DNA from: Sphingomonas adhaesiva
Lineage (GTDB): Bacteria > Pseudomonadota > Alphaproteobacteria > Sphingomonadales > Sphingomonadaceae
NCBI RefSeq assembly: GCF_036946125.1
Contig: NZ_JAQIJT010000001.1
Location: 248,001 to 312,000 of the forward strand
Direction of reading: 5' to 3'
DNA length: 64,000 nucleotides
Shown: piece after piece, positions 43,479-51,373 of the stretch
How positions within the stretch are numbered: position 1 is the stretch's first letter
Layout of the letters: each line of letters opens with the position of its first letter
Notes under the pieces: generated by a model
Databases searched by the model: none
What the model saw: the letters and a program-made list of their open reading frames with translations, nothing else
What the model was told of the DNA's origin: nothing
Position numbers and translations under genes: made by a program

Positions 43479-45560
43479 TCAGAAGATGCCCAGGAACTTC
43501 TTCCGTTTGGGCGCCGCCTCGCCCGTCTGGCCGTTACCGACATCCTTGCGCGGCTCCCCGGTGTCGGTGCGCTGCGCCGCGGCGGTCCTGGCGCCCAGCA
43601 CGGGGCCGCATTGCGCCGCCTTCGCATCGCCCGGATCGATGAAGGCGAGCAGGCCGGCGATCGGCGTCGCCACCACCGCCAGCCCCAGCCCCGCCCCGGC
43701 GCGGGCGAGCAATTGCGGGGAGATCACGCGCAATCCGGGATCGGCGAACGTGCCGCCGATCCCCACCGGGGACTGGCCCGAGAACAGGCTGAACTTCTTC
43801 GCGTCGGCGCGGATCGCCAGATCGACCGATTCGTCGCGGAAGCTGAACCCGCCGCGGCCCAGGATCACGTTCTTGGTCGTGTCGATCAGGATCGGGTCGG
43901 TCGCCGCCACCCCGCCGCGCACGGTGAAGGCGACCAGCCCGCAATTGATCCTCACGGGCTCCTTCAGCTCATCCTGGAACATCTTCTGGACGAACGTGCC
44001 GATATCGAGCTCCGACAGCTCGACGTTGCGCGTCCACAGCGTGCCGGCGGGCATCACGAAGGCGATCCGCCCGTTCGCGGTCGCCAGCGAATCGTGGATC
44101 GTGTCGCCCCGCCCGGCCAGCTGGATACGCCCGCGGATCGTGCCCGTCGTGCCCGCCTCCGCCACGCCGTATCCCGCGAGCAGCCGCGCCATCGGTGTCG
44201 GCGCCAGACGGATGTCGTAGCGCACCGCGCTCGGTCGCTGCCGCGTATCGAATACCGCATCCGCCGCGACGTTGCCGCGCGCCATCGCGAAGGTCAGCGG
44301 CGACAGCGCCAGCCGGCCGCGGTCGAGCGCGAGCGTCACGTCCACGTCGCTGATCGGCACGCGGCGCGACCGCAGCGTGCCGATCCGCCATTTCAGGTCG
44401 GCATCGAACCGCTGCATCGTCGCGACCGGCAATTCGGCATCGGGCATGATGCGTTGCGGACCCGCGCCGGTCGCCGCCGCCGCGGCGACGGCGCCCCTTG
44501 CCGCGACGATATCGGGATTGTAGCCGATGAACGGTGCCGCATCGACGATATCGAGTCGCTTGGTTTCGAGCTGCGAATCGAGGTGCAGCCGCTCGCCGTT
44601 AGAGACGGTCAGCCGCCCGGCGACGTCGCTGTCGCCGAACGTGCCGGCGATCCGCGTGAATCGATATTCCTGCCCGCTCTGCACCAGCTGCGCGCGCAGG
44701 CGATAGTCGCGGGTGTTGGGGATGACGACGCCGATGATGTCGAGCAGGCTCGCCAGATTGCGTCCCCGCGCGCGTACCGCCAGCGGCACGTTCTCCACCG
44801 CGGCGATGCTCGGCAGCGTGCCCGCCACGTCGATCACGTTCCCCGCGGCGCGCGCGCGCAGCACCAGCTCGTTCCGCCCGCGCGCCACGGTCGCGTCGGG
44901 CGACAGCAGCCGCGCCGCGACCGTGAACGGCGTGTCGCGCAGCCGTCCGCCGCCCCGCACCCCCACCGCATCGCCGATTCGCGCGTCGGTGGAGCGGATC
45001 GTATCGAGCTTCAGATCGGCGACCAGCCGCATCCGCGGATCGCGGTAGCGCACCGTCGTGCCCGTCGCCGTCGCGCGGTCGATCCGCGGCAGGTCGAGCG
45101 GTTTGCCCCCCTGCTTCGGCGCGCCGAAGGTCCAGCTGTTGGTGCGGTGCGCCGCGTCCCACTCCAGGTCGACCGCGCCGTTGGTGAGGTCCAGCCACGA
45201 CAGGTGCCGCTTGCCCCACAGCAGCGACAGCGGCGCGATGCGCGAATCGATGCGGTCGGCGGTGAAGAGATAGGGCCGCGTCGCCCAGCCGGGGTTGGAG
45301 ATGCGCAGCCCCTCGGCGCGGAATGCGATATGCCACGGCGCGAAATACAGCTGGAAATCGCCACCCACCTGCACCTCGCGCCCGGTCAGGCGGCCGACGA
45401 TCGACTCGAACGGGCGCTTCAGGAACCGTCCCTTGGTGATGAAGAGCACCAACCACGCCGCCGCGATCGCCGTCAGCAGGCCCAGCGCGACGGCGCGCGC
45501 GATGCGCCAGCCGCGGTGAGGCGGGGTCGCGGCGGACACCGGGGGCGCGGTCGTTGCCAT
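43479..45560 (-). CDS. AsmA family protein
   Basis: A 693-residue protein with one N-terminal membrane helix (IARAVALGLLTAIAAAWLVLF, starting near residue 19, split here by position only) and a long periplasmic beta-rich body. The conserved AsmA start FESIVGRLTGREVQVGGDF and the C-terminal GTFVQKMFQDELKEPVRINC / GGFSFRDESVDLAIRADAK region are present. AsmA-like proteins span the periplasm and help lipid movement or outer-membrane assembly. The ATG at 45560 is chosen because upstream codons add an unrelated polar stretch. It starts 165 bp from divergent rpmI. Confidence 0.88.
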   Translation of the reverse strand: MATTAPPVSAATPPHRGWRIARAVALGLLTAIAAAWLVLFITKGRFLKRPFESIVGRLTGREVQVGGDFQLYFAPWHIAFRAEGLRISNPGWATRPYLFTADRIDSRIAPLSLLWGKRHLSWLDLTNGAVDLEWDAAHRTNSWTFGAPKQGGKPLDLPRIDRATATGTTVRYRDPRMRLVADLKLDTIRSTDARIGDAVGVRGGGRLRDTPFTVAARLLSPDATVARGRNELVLRARAAGNVIDVAGTLPSIAAVENVPLAVRARGRNLASLLDIIGVVIPNTRDYRLRAQLVQSGQEYRFTRIAGTFGDSDVAGRLTVSNGERLHLDSQLETKRLDIVDAAPFIGYNPDIVAARGAVAAAAATGAGPQRIMPDAELPVATMQRFDADLKWRIGTLRSRRVPISDVDVTLALDRGRLALSPLTFAMARGNVAADAVFDTRQRPSAVRYDIRLAPTPMARLLAGYGVAEAGTTGTIRGRIQLAGRGDTIHDSLATANGRIAFVMPAGTLWTRNVELSELDIGTFVQKMFQDELKEPVRINCGLVAFTVRGGVAATDPILIDTTKNVILGRGGFSFRDESVDLAIRADAKKFSLFSGQSPVGIGGTFADPGLRVISPQLLARAGAGLGLAVVATPIAGLLAFIDPGDAKAAQCGPVLGARTAAAQRTDTGEPRKDVGNGQTGEAAPKRKKFLGIF

Positions 45561-45657
45561 CCCGGCACAATCGCCGGCAGCGTCGCGGGTTCCGCGGTTG
45601 CTTTTCGCCGCCGCAGCGGCTAGGGGGCCCGCTTCCATGAGCGACATGGCGCTTGAC

Positions 45658-45693
45658 GAACGGCCCGGCCTTCCAGGGCTGCCGCGGCCGTTC
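45658..45693 (+). promoter_or_regulatory. Leader hairpin upstream of rpmI
   Basis: GAACGGCC (45658-45665) pairs perfectly with GGCCGTTC (45686-45693), and the next CGGC / GCCG extend the stem to 12 bp with one bulge. It ends 31 bp before the rpmI ATG. In many bacteria L20 represses rpmI-rplT by binding its own leader RNA; this structure is a candidate for that or for attenuation. Confidence 0.5.
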
Positions 45694-45724
45694 CAGTCAT
45701 TTCGCTGCAGACGAAAGGACCAAA

Positions 45725-45928
45725 ATGCCCAAGCTCAAGACCAAGAGTGGCGTGAAGAAGCGCTTCAAGATGACCGCGTCGGGCATGCTGAAGCACGGCG
45801 TAGCCGGCAAGCGCCACCGCCTGCTGCATCACACCGGCAAGTACATCCGCCAGAACCGCGGCACCAAGGTGCTGTCGAAGGCCGACACCGCGACGGTGAA
45901 GGCCTGGGCGCCGTACGGCCTGAACTGA
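45725..45928 (+). CDS. rpmI: Ribosomal protein bL35
   Basis: A 67-residue basic protein, MPKLKTKSGVKKRFKMTASG, with LHHTGKYIRQNRGT and the ending KAWAPYGLN. It is a full-length large-subunit ribosomal protein. A GAAAGGACC ribosome-binding site precedes the ATG. rplT follows 20 bp downstream. infC, which often heads this operon, is not adjacent here; the AsmA gene lies upstream on the other strand. Confidence 0.97.
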   Translation: MPKLKTKSGVKKRFKMTASGMLKHGVAGKRHRLLHHTGKYIRQNRGTKVLSKADTATVKAWAPYGLN

Positions 45929-45948
45929 GCGACGGGAAGGAATAGCAT

Positions 45949-46314
45949 ATGGCACGCGTCAAGCGGGGCGTAACCACTCGCGCCAAGCACAAGAACATCC
46001 TGGAACAGGCCAAGGGCTATCGCGGTCGTCGCAAGAACACGATCCGGGTCGCCCGTCAGGCGGTCGAGAAGGCCGGCCAGTACGCCTATCGCGACCGCAA
46101 GGTGAAGAAGCGCACCTTCCGCGGCCTGTGGATCCAGCGCATCAACGCCGGCGTCCGCGCCGAGGGGCTGAGCTACAGCCAGTTCATGCACGGGCTGAAG
46201 CTGGCCGGCGTCGAGCTGGACCGCAAGGTCCTGGCCGACATCGCGATGCACGAAGGCGAGGCGTTCAGCGCCATCATCGCGCAGGCGAAGGCGGCCCTCC
46301 CGCAGGCCGCCTGA
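45949..46314 (+). CDS. rplT: Ribosomal protein bL20
   Basis: A 121-residue basic protein beginning MARVKRGVTTRAKHKNILEQ, with KGYRGRRKNTIRVARQAVEK and FRGLWIQRINAGVRAEGLSY. It is a large-subunit protein needed early in 50S assembly and in many species the repressor of its own operon. GGAAGGA precedes the start. It is ended by a strong intrinsic terminator at 46341-46376. Confidence 0.98.
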   Translation: MARVKRGVTTRAKHKNILEQAKGYRGRRKNTIRVARQAVEKAGQYAYRDRKVKKRTFRGLWIQRINAGVRAEGLSYSQFMHGLKLAGVELDRKVLADIAMHEGEAFSAIIAQAKAALPQAA

Positions 46315-46340
46315 GCGACCTGACGCGAGGACGAGAGGCG

Positions 46341-46376
46341 GGGCGCCGGTGGCAACACCGGCGCCCTTCTTTTTTG
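46341..46376 (+). terminator. Intrinsic terminator of rpmI-rplT
   Basis: A perfect 11-bp GC stem (46341-46351 with 46356-46366) with GCAA loop, followed by TTCTTTTTTT. This is the clearest intrinsic terminator in the window. Confidence 0.95.
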
Positions 46377-46397
46377 TCCGTCTCCCTGCCCCCTTTC

Positions 46398-46490
46398 GTC
46401 ATTCCCGCGCAGGCGGGAATCCAGAAACGGAGGTGCGCGTGATATATCGCGACGGCAGCGTATCTGGATCCCCGCCTGCGCGGGGATGAC
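46398..46490. repeat. GTCATTCCCGC-type palindromic repeat, copy 1
   Basis: Left arm 46398-46425 (GTCATTCCCGCGCAGGCGGG, then AATCCAGA) and right arm 46463-46490 (TCTGGATCCCCGCCTGCGCG, then GGGATGAC) form an inverted repeat around a 37-bp spacer. The same unit recurs at 51252-51345. It lies between the rplT terminator and the GIY-YIG gene. Confidence 0.9.
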
Positions 46491-46507
46491 GGGGTGGAGG
46501 TGGTGTC

Positions 46508-46825
46508 ATGAAGCAACCGTGCGTCTACATCCTCGCCAGCGGACAGCACGGGACGCTCTATACAGGTGTCACCTCAAACCTTGAAAGCCGCATCGTCCAG
46601 CATCGCGAAGGATTGATCGAAGGCTTCACCACCCGCTACGGCGTAACGCGACTGGTGTGGTTTGAAATGGCCGACACGATGGAGGCCGCGATCACGCGCG
46701 AGAAGCAGCTCAAGAAATGGAATCGCGACTGGAAGCTGCGATTGATCGAGGGCACCAACCCGCACTGGGCAGACCTCGCGCTCGCAATGGGCCTGGCCGC
46801 GACGACGAACGGAAACGACGCATGA
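46508..46825 (+). CDS. GIY-YIG nuclease family protein
   Basis: A 105-residue protein with the GIY-YIG motif in the form VYILASG...TLYTGVT (Tyr7 and Tyr18), the catalytic Arg in NLESRIVQH, and the Glu in ITREKQLKKW. This is the short stand-alone UPF0213-like type, related to the nuclease part of UvrC, with unknown biological role. Its codon use is less GC-biased than the flanking genes, and it is directly preceded by a palindromic repeat, hinting at later arrival in front of pheST. Its stop overlaps the pheS start by four bases. Confidence 0.9.
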   Translation: MKQPCVYILASGQHGTLYTGVTSNLESRIVQHREGLIEGFTTRYGVTRLVWFEMADTMEAAITREKQLKKWNRDWKLRLIEGTNPHWADLALAMGLAATTNGNDA

Positions 46826-47967
46826 CCGACACCGACGACCTCAAGGCCCACCTCCTCGCCGCGATCGATGCGAGCGTCTCGCTCGATGCGCTGGATGCGG
46901 TGCGCGTCGATGCGCTGGGCAAGCAGGGGCGGGTCACGCAGCTGCTCAAGACGATGGGCGCGCTCTCGCCCGAGGAGCGGCAGGTGCGCGGCCCCGCGAT
47001 CCACGGGCTGCGCGAGGCGGTGACGAACGCGATCGCGGCGCGCAAGGCCGTGCTGGAACAGGCCGCGCTCGACGCACAGCTGGCCAGCGAGGCGCTCGAC
47101 ATGACGCTGCCGGTCGACACGGTCGCACCGGGCACCGTCCACCCGGTCAGCCAGGTCATGGACGAACTGGCGGAGATCTTCGCCGACCTGGGCTTCGCGG
47201 TCGCGACCGGCCCGGAGATCGAGGACGACTGGCACAATTTCGGCGCGCTCAACATCCCCGAGACGCATCCGGCGCGGGCGATGCAGGATACGTTCTACAT
47301 CGAGCCTATGGCGAGATCGGCCGGCGACGGCCCCGGCGTTGCCGGGGACGGCGCGCAAAGCGCGCCCATGGTCCTGCGCACGCACACCTCGCCCGTCCAG
47401 ATCCGCACCATGGTGGAGGTCGCCAAACGTCGGAACGGCGCGGGCGAACCGATCCGCATCATCGCGCCGGGCCGCGTCTATCGCTCCGACTGGGACGCCA
47501 CGCACACGCCGATGTTCCACCAGGTCGAGGGGCTGGTGATCGACAAGGGCATCACGCTGGCGCACCTGAAATGGACGCTGGAGACGTTCCTGCGCGCCTA
47601 TTTCGAGCGCGACGACGTCGTTCTGCGGCTGCGCCCCAGCTATTTCCCCTTCACCGAACCCTCCGCCGAGGTCGACGTCGGCTTCTCGATCGAGAAGGGC
47701 AAGCGCGTCATCGGTGGCAGCGAGGGCTGGATGGAGGTGCTGGGCAGCGGCATGGTCCACCCGCGCGTCATCGCCGCCTGCGGGCTCGATCCGAACGAGT
47801 GGCAGGGCTTCGCCTTCGGCTGCGGGATCGACCGGCTGGCGATGCTGAAATACGGCATCGACGACCTGCGCCCGGTGTTCGAGGCGGACGTGCGCTGGCT
47901 GAAGCACTACGGCTTCGCCGCGCTCGACGTACCGACCCTGTCCGGCGGCGTCGGCACCGCTGCCTGA
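46822..47967 (+). CDS. pheS: Phenylalanyl-tRNA synthetase alpha subunit
   Basis: A 381-residue class II synthetase subunit. The N-terminal coiled coil (LLAAIDASVSLDALDAVR...) is followed by motif 1 around GFAVATGPEIEDDWHNFGAL, motif 2 LRTHTSPVQIRTM and RIIAPGRVYRSD, and motif 3 in GFAFGCGIDRLAML. Between DTFYIEP and LRTHTSP is an extra Gly/Ala/Ser-rich stretch of about 15 residues not found in E. coli PheS, encoded by palindromic DNA (47331-47365). It forms the alpha2beta2 enzyme with PheT, whose gene starts 28 bp later. Confidence 0.95.
   Translation: MTDTDDLKAHLLAAIDASVSLDALDAVRVDALGKQGRVTQLLKTMGALSPEERQVRGPAIHGLREAVTNAIAARKAVLEQAALDAQLASEALDMTLPVDTVAPGTVHPVSQVMDELAEIFADLGFAVATGPEIEDDWHNFGALNIPETHPARAMQDTFYIEPMARSAGDGPGVAGDGAQSAPMVLRTHTSPVQIRTMVEVAKRRNGAGEPIRIIAPGRVYRSDWDATHTPMFHQVEGLVIDKGITLAHLKWTLETFLRAYFERDDVVLRLRPSYFPFTEPSAEVDVGFSIEKGKRVIGGSEGWMEVLGSGMVHPRVIAACGLDPNEWQGFAFGCGIDRLAMLKYGIDDLRPVFEADVRWLKHYGFAALDVPTLSGGVGTAA
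47331..47365. repeat. Palindromic insert inside pheS
   Basis: CCCCGGC-GTT-GCCGGGG (47331-47347) and GCGCGC-AAA-GCGCGC (47351-47365) lie back to back within codons for the extra residues of PheS. The first matches the CCCCGGCG...GCCGGGG core of the intergenic palindromes elsewhere in the window. Confidence 0.6.
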
Positions 47968-47995
47968 TCCGCTACCCTGACCAGAAGTAGAACCG

Positions 47996-50371
47996 ATGAA
48001 ACTGACCCTTTCCTGGCTCAAGGACCATCTCGACACCGATGCATCGCTCGATGCGATCGTCGAGGCGCTCACCCGCATCGGGCTGGAGGTCGAGGGGGTC
48101 GAGGACCCCTCCGCCAGGCTGACCGGCTTCACCGTCGCGCGCGTGCTGACCGCCGAGCGCCATCCGCAGGCGGACAAGCTTCAGGTCCTCTCGGTCGACG
48201 CGGGTGACGGCCCCTTGCAGGTCGTCTGCGGCGCGCCCAACGCGCGAGCCGGCCTGATCGGCGTGTTCGGCCGGCCGGGCGCGGAGGTCCCCGCCAACGG
48301 CATGGTGCTGAAGGTCGCGGCAATCCGCGGGGTCGAATCGAACGGCATGATGTGCTCGACCCGCGAGCTGGAGCTGGGCGACGACCACGACGGCATCATC
48401 GAGCTGCCCGCGGACGCGCCGGTCGGCACGGCGTTTGCCGATTACGCCGGGCTGTCCGATCCGGTGATCGACATCTCCGTCACCCCCAACCGGCAGGATT
48501 GCATGGGCGTGCGCGGCATCGCGCGCGACCTCGCCGCCGCGGGGGTGGGCATGCTCAAGCCGCTCGCGGTCGAAGCGGTCGCGGGCGAGGGCCCCGGCCC
48601 CGACGTGCGCACCGACGACGCTGCCGGCTGCCCCGCTTTCTATGCGCAGTCCGTCCGCGGCCTCACCAACGGCGCCGCGCCGGAGTGGATGGCCAGGCGG
48701 CTGCGCGCCGTCGGACAGAAGCCGATCAGCGCGCTGGTCGACATCACCAATTACGTTTCGATCGACCTCGGCCGCCCGCTGCACGTCTATGACGCGGCGA
48801 CGCTGTCGGGCGGGCTGGTCGCGCGGAAAGCGCGCGGCGGCGAGCAGGTGCTGGCGCTCAACGGCCGCACCTACACGCTGGACGAAACGATGACCGCCAT
48901 CGCGGACGCGCAGAAGGTGCACGACATCGGCGGCATCATGGGCGGCGAGGAATCGGGCGTTTCCGAATCCACGACCGACGTCGTCATCGAATGCGCCTTC
49001 TTCGATCCCGACACGATCGCGCGGACGGGGCAGAAGCTGGCGCTGACCAGCGACGCGCGCCAGCGGTTCGAGCGCGGGGTGGACCCCGCCTTCCTCGACG
49101 ACGGCCTCGCGATCGCCACGCGGCTGGTGCTCGACCTGTGCGGCGGCACCGCCAGCGCGGTGACGCGCAGCGGCGAGCCGCCGCTGGCACCGCGCGCGCA
49201 TGCCTATGACCCGGCGCGCAGCGAGACGCTGGGCGGGCTCGCGATTCCCGCCGACCGTCAGCGCGCGATCCTGGAGTCGCTCGGCTTCACGGTCGCGAGC
49301 GACTGGCAGGTGACGGTGCCGACGTGGCGGCGCGACATCGACGGCCCCGCCGACCTGGTCGAGGAAGTGATCCGAATCGAGGGGCTGGACAAGGTGCCCT
49401 CGACGCCGCTGCCCCGCCCCGCGGGCGTCGCCGTCCCGACCGCGACGCCCGAACAGCGCATCGAGCGCCGCGTCCGCCGTGCCGCCGCCGCGCGCGGGAT
49501 GGATGAAGCGGTGACGTGGAGCTTCATCCCGGAGGAGCAGGCCGCCGCCTTCGGCGGGGCGCCGTGGCGCGTTGCCAACCCGATCAGCGAGCTGCTGAAG
49601 GTCATGCGTCCCTCGCTCCTGCCGGGGCTGCTGTCCGCCGCCGAGCGCAACCTGCGGCAGGGCGCGGACGGCGTGCGGCTGTTCGAGATCGGCCGCCGCT
49701 ATCTCGACGACAACGGCGCGCCCAAGGAGCGCGCGACGCTGGGCGTCGTGCTCGCGGGCGACCGCCGGCCGCGCGGGTGGCGGGCGGGCAAGGCCGCACC
49801 GTTCGACGCCTTCGATGCCAAGGCCGAGGCGCTCGCGCTGCTCGCCGCGGCGGGCGCGCCGATCGACAACCTGCAGGTCATGGGGGAGGCGGGCGCGGCC
49901 TTCCACCCCGGCCGCTCGGGCACGCTGCGGCTGGGGCCGAAGACGGTGCTGGCGGCGTTCGGCGCGGTCCACCCCGCGATCCTGAAGGCGTTCGATCTGT
50001 CGGGCGCGGTCGTCGCGGTCGAACTGTATCTCGATGCGATCCCGGCGAAGCGCGGCGCCGGCTTCATGCGCGCCGCCTATGCCCCGCCCACGCTCCAGCC
50101 GGTACGCCGCGACTTCGCGTTCCTGGTGCCCGAGGCGGTGACCGCCGAGGCGCTGACCCGTGCGGTGAAGGGCGCGGACAAGGCCGCGATCGTCCGCGCG
50201 CGCGTGTTCGACGTGTTCACCGGCACGAGCGTGGCGGAGGGACACAAGTCCGTGGCGGTCGAAATCGTCCTGCAACCGGGCGAGAAGAGCTTCACCGACG
50301 CCGATCTGAAGGCGATCAGCGACAAGGTGGTGGCCGCCGCCGCCAAACAGGGAGCGCAATTGCGTGGCTGA
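47996..50371 (+). CDS. pheT: Phenylalanyl-tRNA synthetase beta subunit
   Basis: A 791-residue protein of normal domain order. An N-terminal B1 starts MKLTLSWLKDHLDTDASLDA. The EMAP-like tRNA-binding domain (about 39-150) contains VVCGAPNARAG. The B3/B4 editing region has VDITNYVS and the B5 domain is about 400-475. The catalytic-like core has EEQAAAF...NPISELLKVMRPSLLPGLL. A C-terminal ferredoxin-like anticodon-binding domain begins APPTLQPVRRDFAFLVPE. It binds tRNA-Phe and edits mischarged Tyr. It overlaps the next gene by eight bases. Confidence 0.96.
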   Translation: MKLTLSWLKDHLDTDASLDAIVEALTRIGLEVEGVEDPSARLTGFTVARVLTAERHPQADKLQVLSVDAGDGPLQVVCGAPNARAGLIGVFGRPGAEVPANGMVLKVAAIRGVESNGMMCSTRELELGDDHDGIIELPADAPVGTAFADYAGLSDPVIDISVTPNRQDCMGVRGIARDLAAAGVGMLKPLAVEAVAGEGPGPDVRTDDAAGCPAFYAQSVRGLTNGAAPEWMARRLRAVGQKPISALVDITNYVSIDLGRPLHVYDAATLSGGLVARKARGGEQVLALNGRTYTLDETMTAIADAQKVHDIGGIMGGEESGVSESTTDVVIECAFFDPDTIARTGQKLALTSDARQRFERGVDPAFLDDGLAIATRLVLDLCGGTASAVTRSGEPPLAPRAHAYDPARSETLGGLAIPADRQRAILESLGFTVASDWQVTVPTWRRDIDGPADLVEEVIRIEGLDKVPSTPLPRPAGVAVPTATPEQRIERRVRRAAAARGMDEAVTWSFIPEEQAAAFGGAPWRVANPISELLKVMRPSLLPGLLSAAERNLRQGADGVRLFEIGRRYLDDNGAPKERATLGVVLAGDRRPRGWRAGKAAPFDAFDAKAEALALLAAAGAPIDNLQVMGEAGAAFHPGRSGTLRLGPKTVLAAFGAVHPAILKAFDLSGAVVAVELYLDAIPAKRGAGFMRAAYAPPTLQPVRRDFAFLVPEAVTAEALTRAVKGADKAAIVRARVFDVFTGTSVAEGHKSVAVEIVLQPGEKSFTDADLKAISDKVVAAAAKQGAQLRG

Positions 50372-51245
50372 CGACTGGATCCGCATCGGCAACGCGCGGC
50401 TGGGCGCGGCGATCGACCCGCACGGGGCGCAATTGTCGTCGATCACCGACGCCGATGGGCGCGAATTGATGACCGATGCGGATCCGCGCTTCTGGACCGG
50501 GCGCGCGCCGATCCTGTTTCCGGTGGTCGGCGCCCCCGCGGGCGAGATCATCCGTCTCGACGGGCGCGACTATCCGATGCCCAAGCACGGCTTCGCGCGC
50601 CGCCGCGATTTCGTCGCGACGCGCGAAAGCGATACGCGCGCGGTCTTCGTCCTGACCGACGATGCGCAGACCCGCGCCGCCTATCCCTTCGCCTTCCGGC
50701 TGGAGATCGCGTTCACCGTCACCGATGCGACGCTGGCGATCGACGTTACGATCACGAACCCGGCGGCGGACGTGTCGCTGCCCGCCAGCTTCGGTTTCCA
50801 CCCCGCCTTCGCCTGGCCGCTGCCCTATGGCCGCGCGCGCAGCGATCACCGCATCACCTTCGACCGCGACGAACCCGGCATGCTCAAGGCGATCGAGCCC
50901 GACGGCACGATCGCGCCGCACGAGGTCCCCTCCCCGCTCGACGGCCGGGTGCTGCACCTCAGGGACGAGCTGTTCGTCCCCGATGCTTTGGTCTGGAACC
51001 CGGTTCATTCGGATGCGGTCCGCTACGGCGCGTCGGACGGCCCGCAGCTCGACATCGCCTTTCCCGACACGCCGATGCTGGGCATCTGGACGAAGCCGGG
51101 CGCGGCCTATGTCTGCGTCGAGCCGTGGCACGGCCATGCCGATCCGCATGGCTATACCGGCGATTTCCGCGACAAGCCGGGGATCTTCGAGGTCGCGCCG
51201 GGGGGCGAGAAGCGGATCGCGATGTCGGTGACGCTGGTCGTCTGA
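50364..51245 (+). CDS. Aldose 1-epimerase family protein
   Basis: A 293-residue protein from a GTG at 50364 (M-ADDWIRIGNARLGAAIDPHG). The galactose-mutarotase-like beta-sandwich has the typical FPVVGAPAG and PKHGFARRRDF (catalytic His). FGFHPAFAWPL follows, and the late CVEPWHGHADP holds the Glu/His region. The family includes glucose-6-phosphate epimerases (YeaD) and less defined sugar epimerases (YphB type); the substrate is uncertain. It is coupled to pheT by an eight-base overlap although functionally unrelated. Confidence 0.87.
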   Translation: MADDWIRIGNARLGAAIDPHGAQLSSITDADGRELMTDADPRFWTGRAPILFPVVGAPAGEIIRLDGRDYPMPKHGFARRRDFVATRESDTRAVFVLTDDAQTRAAYPFAFRLEIAFTVTDATLAIDVTITNPAADVSLPASFGFHPAFAWPLPYGRARSDHRITFDRDEPGMLKAIEPDGTIAPHEVPSPLDGRVLHLRDELFVPDALVWNPVHSDAVRYGASDGPQLDIAFPDTPMLGIWTKPGAAYVCVEPWHGHADPHGYTGDFRDKPGIFEVAPGGEKRIAMSVTLVV

Positions 51246-51251
51246 TGTCCC

Positions 51252-51345
51252 GTCATTCCCGCGCAGGCGGGAATCCAGACACGCAGGTGGCGCGGCTTCA
51301 TCAACAACGGCTGCGTTTCTGGATCCCCGCCTTCGCGGGGATGAC
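51252..51345. repeat. GTCATTCCCGC-type palindromic repeat, copy 2
   Basis: Arms 51252-51279 and 51318-51345 match those at 46398-46490, with an identical left arm and one base changed in the right arm (CTTCGCG for CTGCGCG); the 38-bp spacer differs. It lies between the converging ends of the epimerase and the 800-residue secreted protein gene. Confidence 0.9.
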
Positions 51346-51373
51346 GGACCGATCGTAGGGCGGCCCGGCCCCC

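Noticed and set aside
45560..45657. Missing infC as a sign of a broken rpmI operon
   Set aside because: infC is often elsewhere in alphaproteobacteria. rpmI and rplT are complete, with their own leader and terminator.
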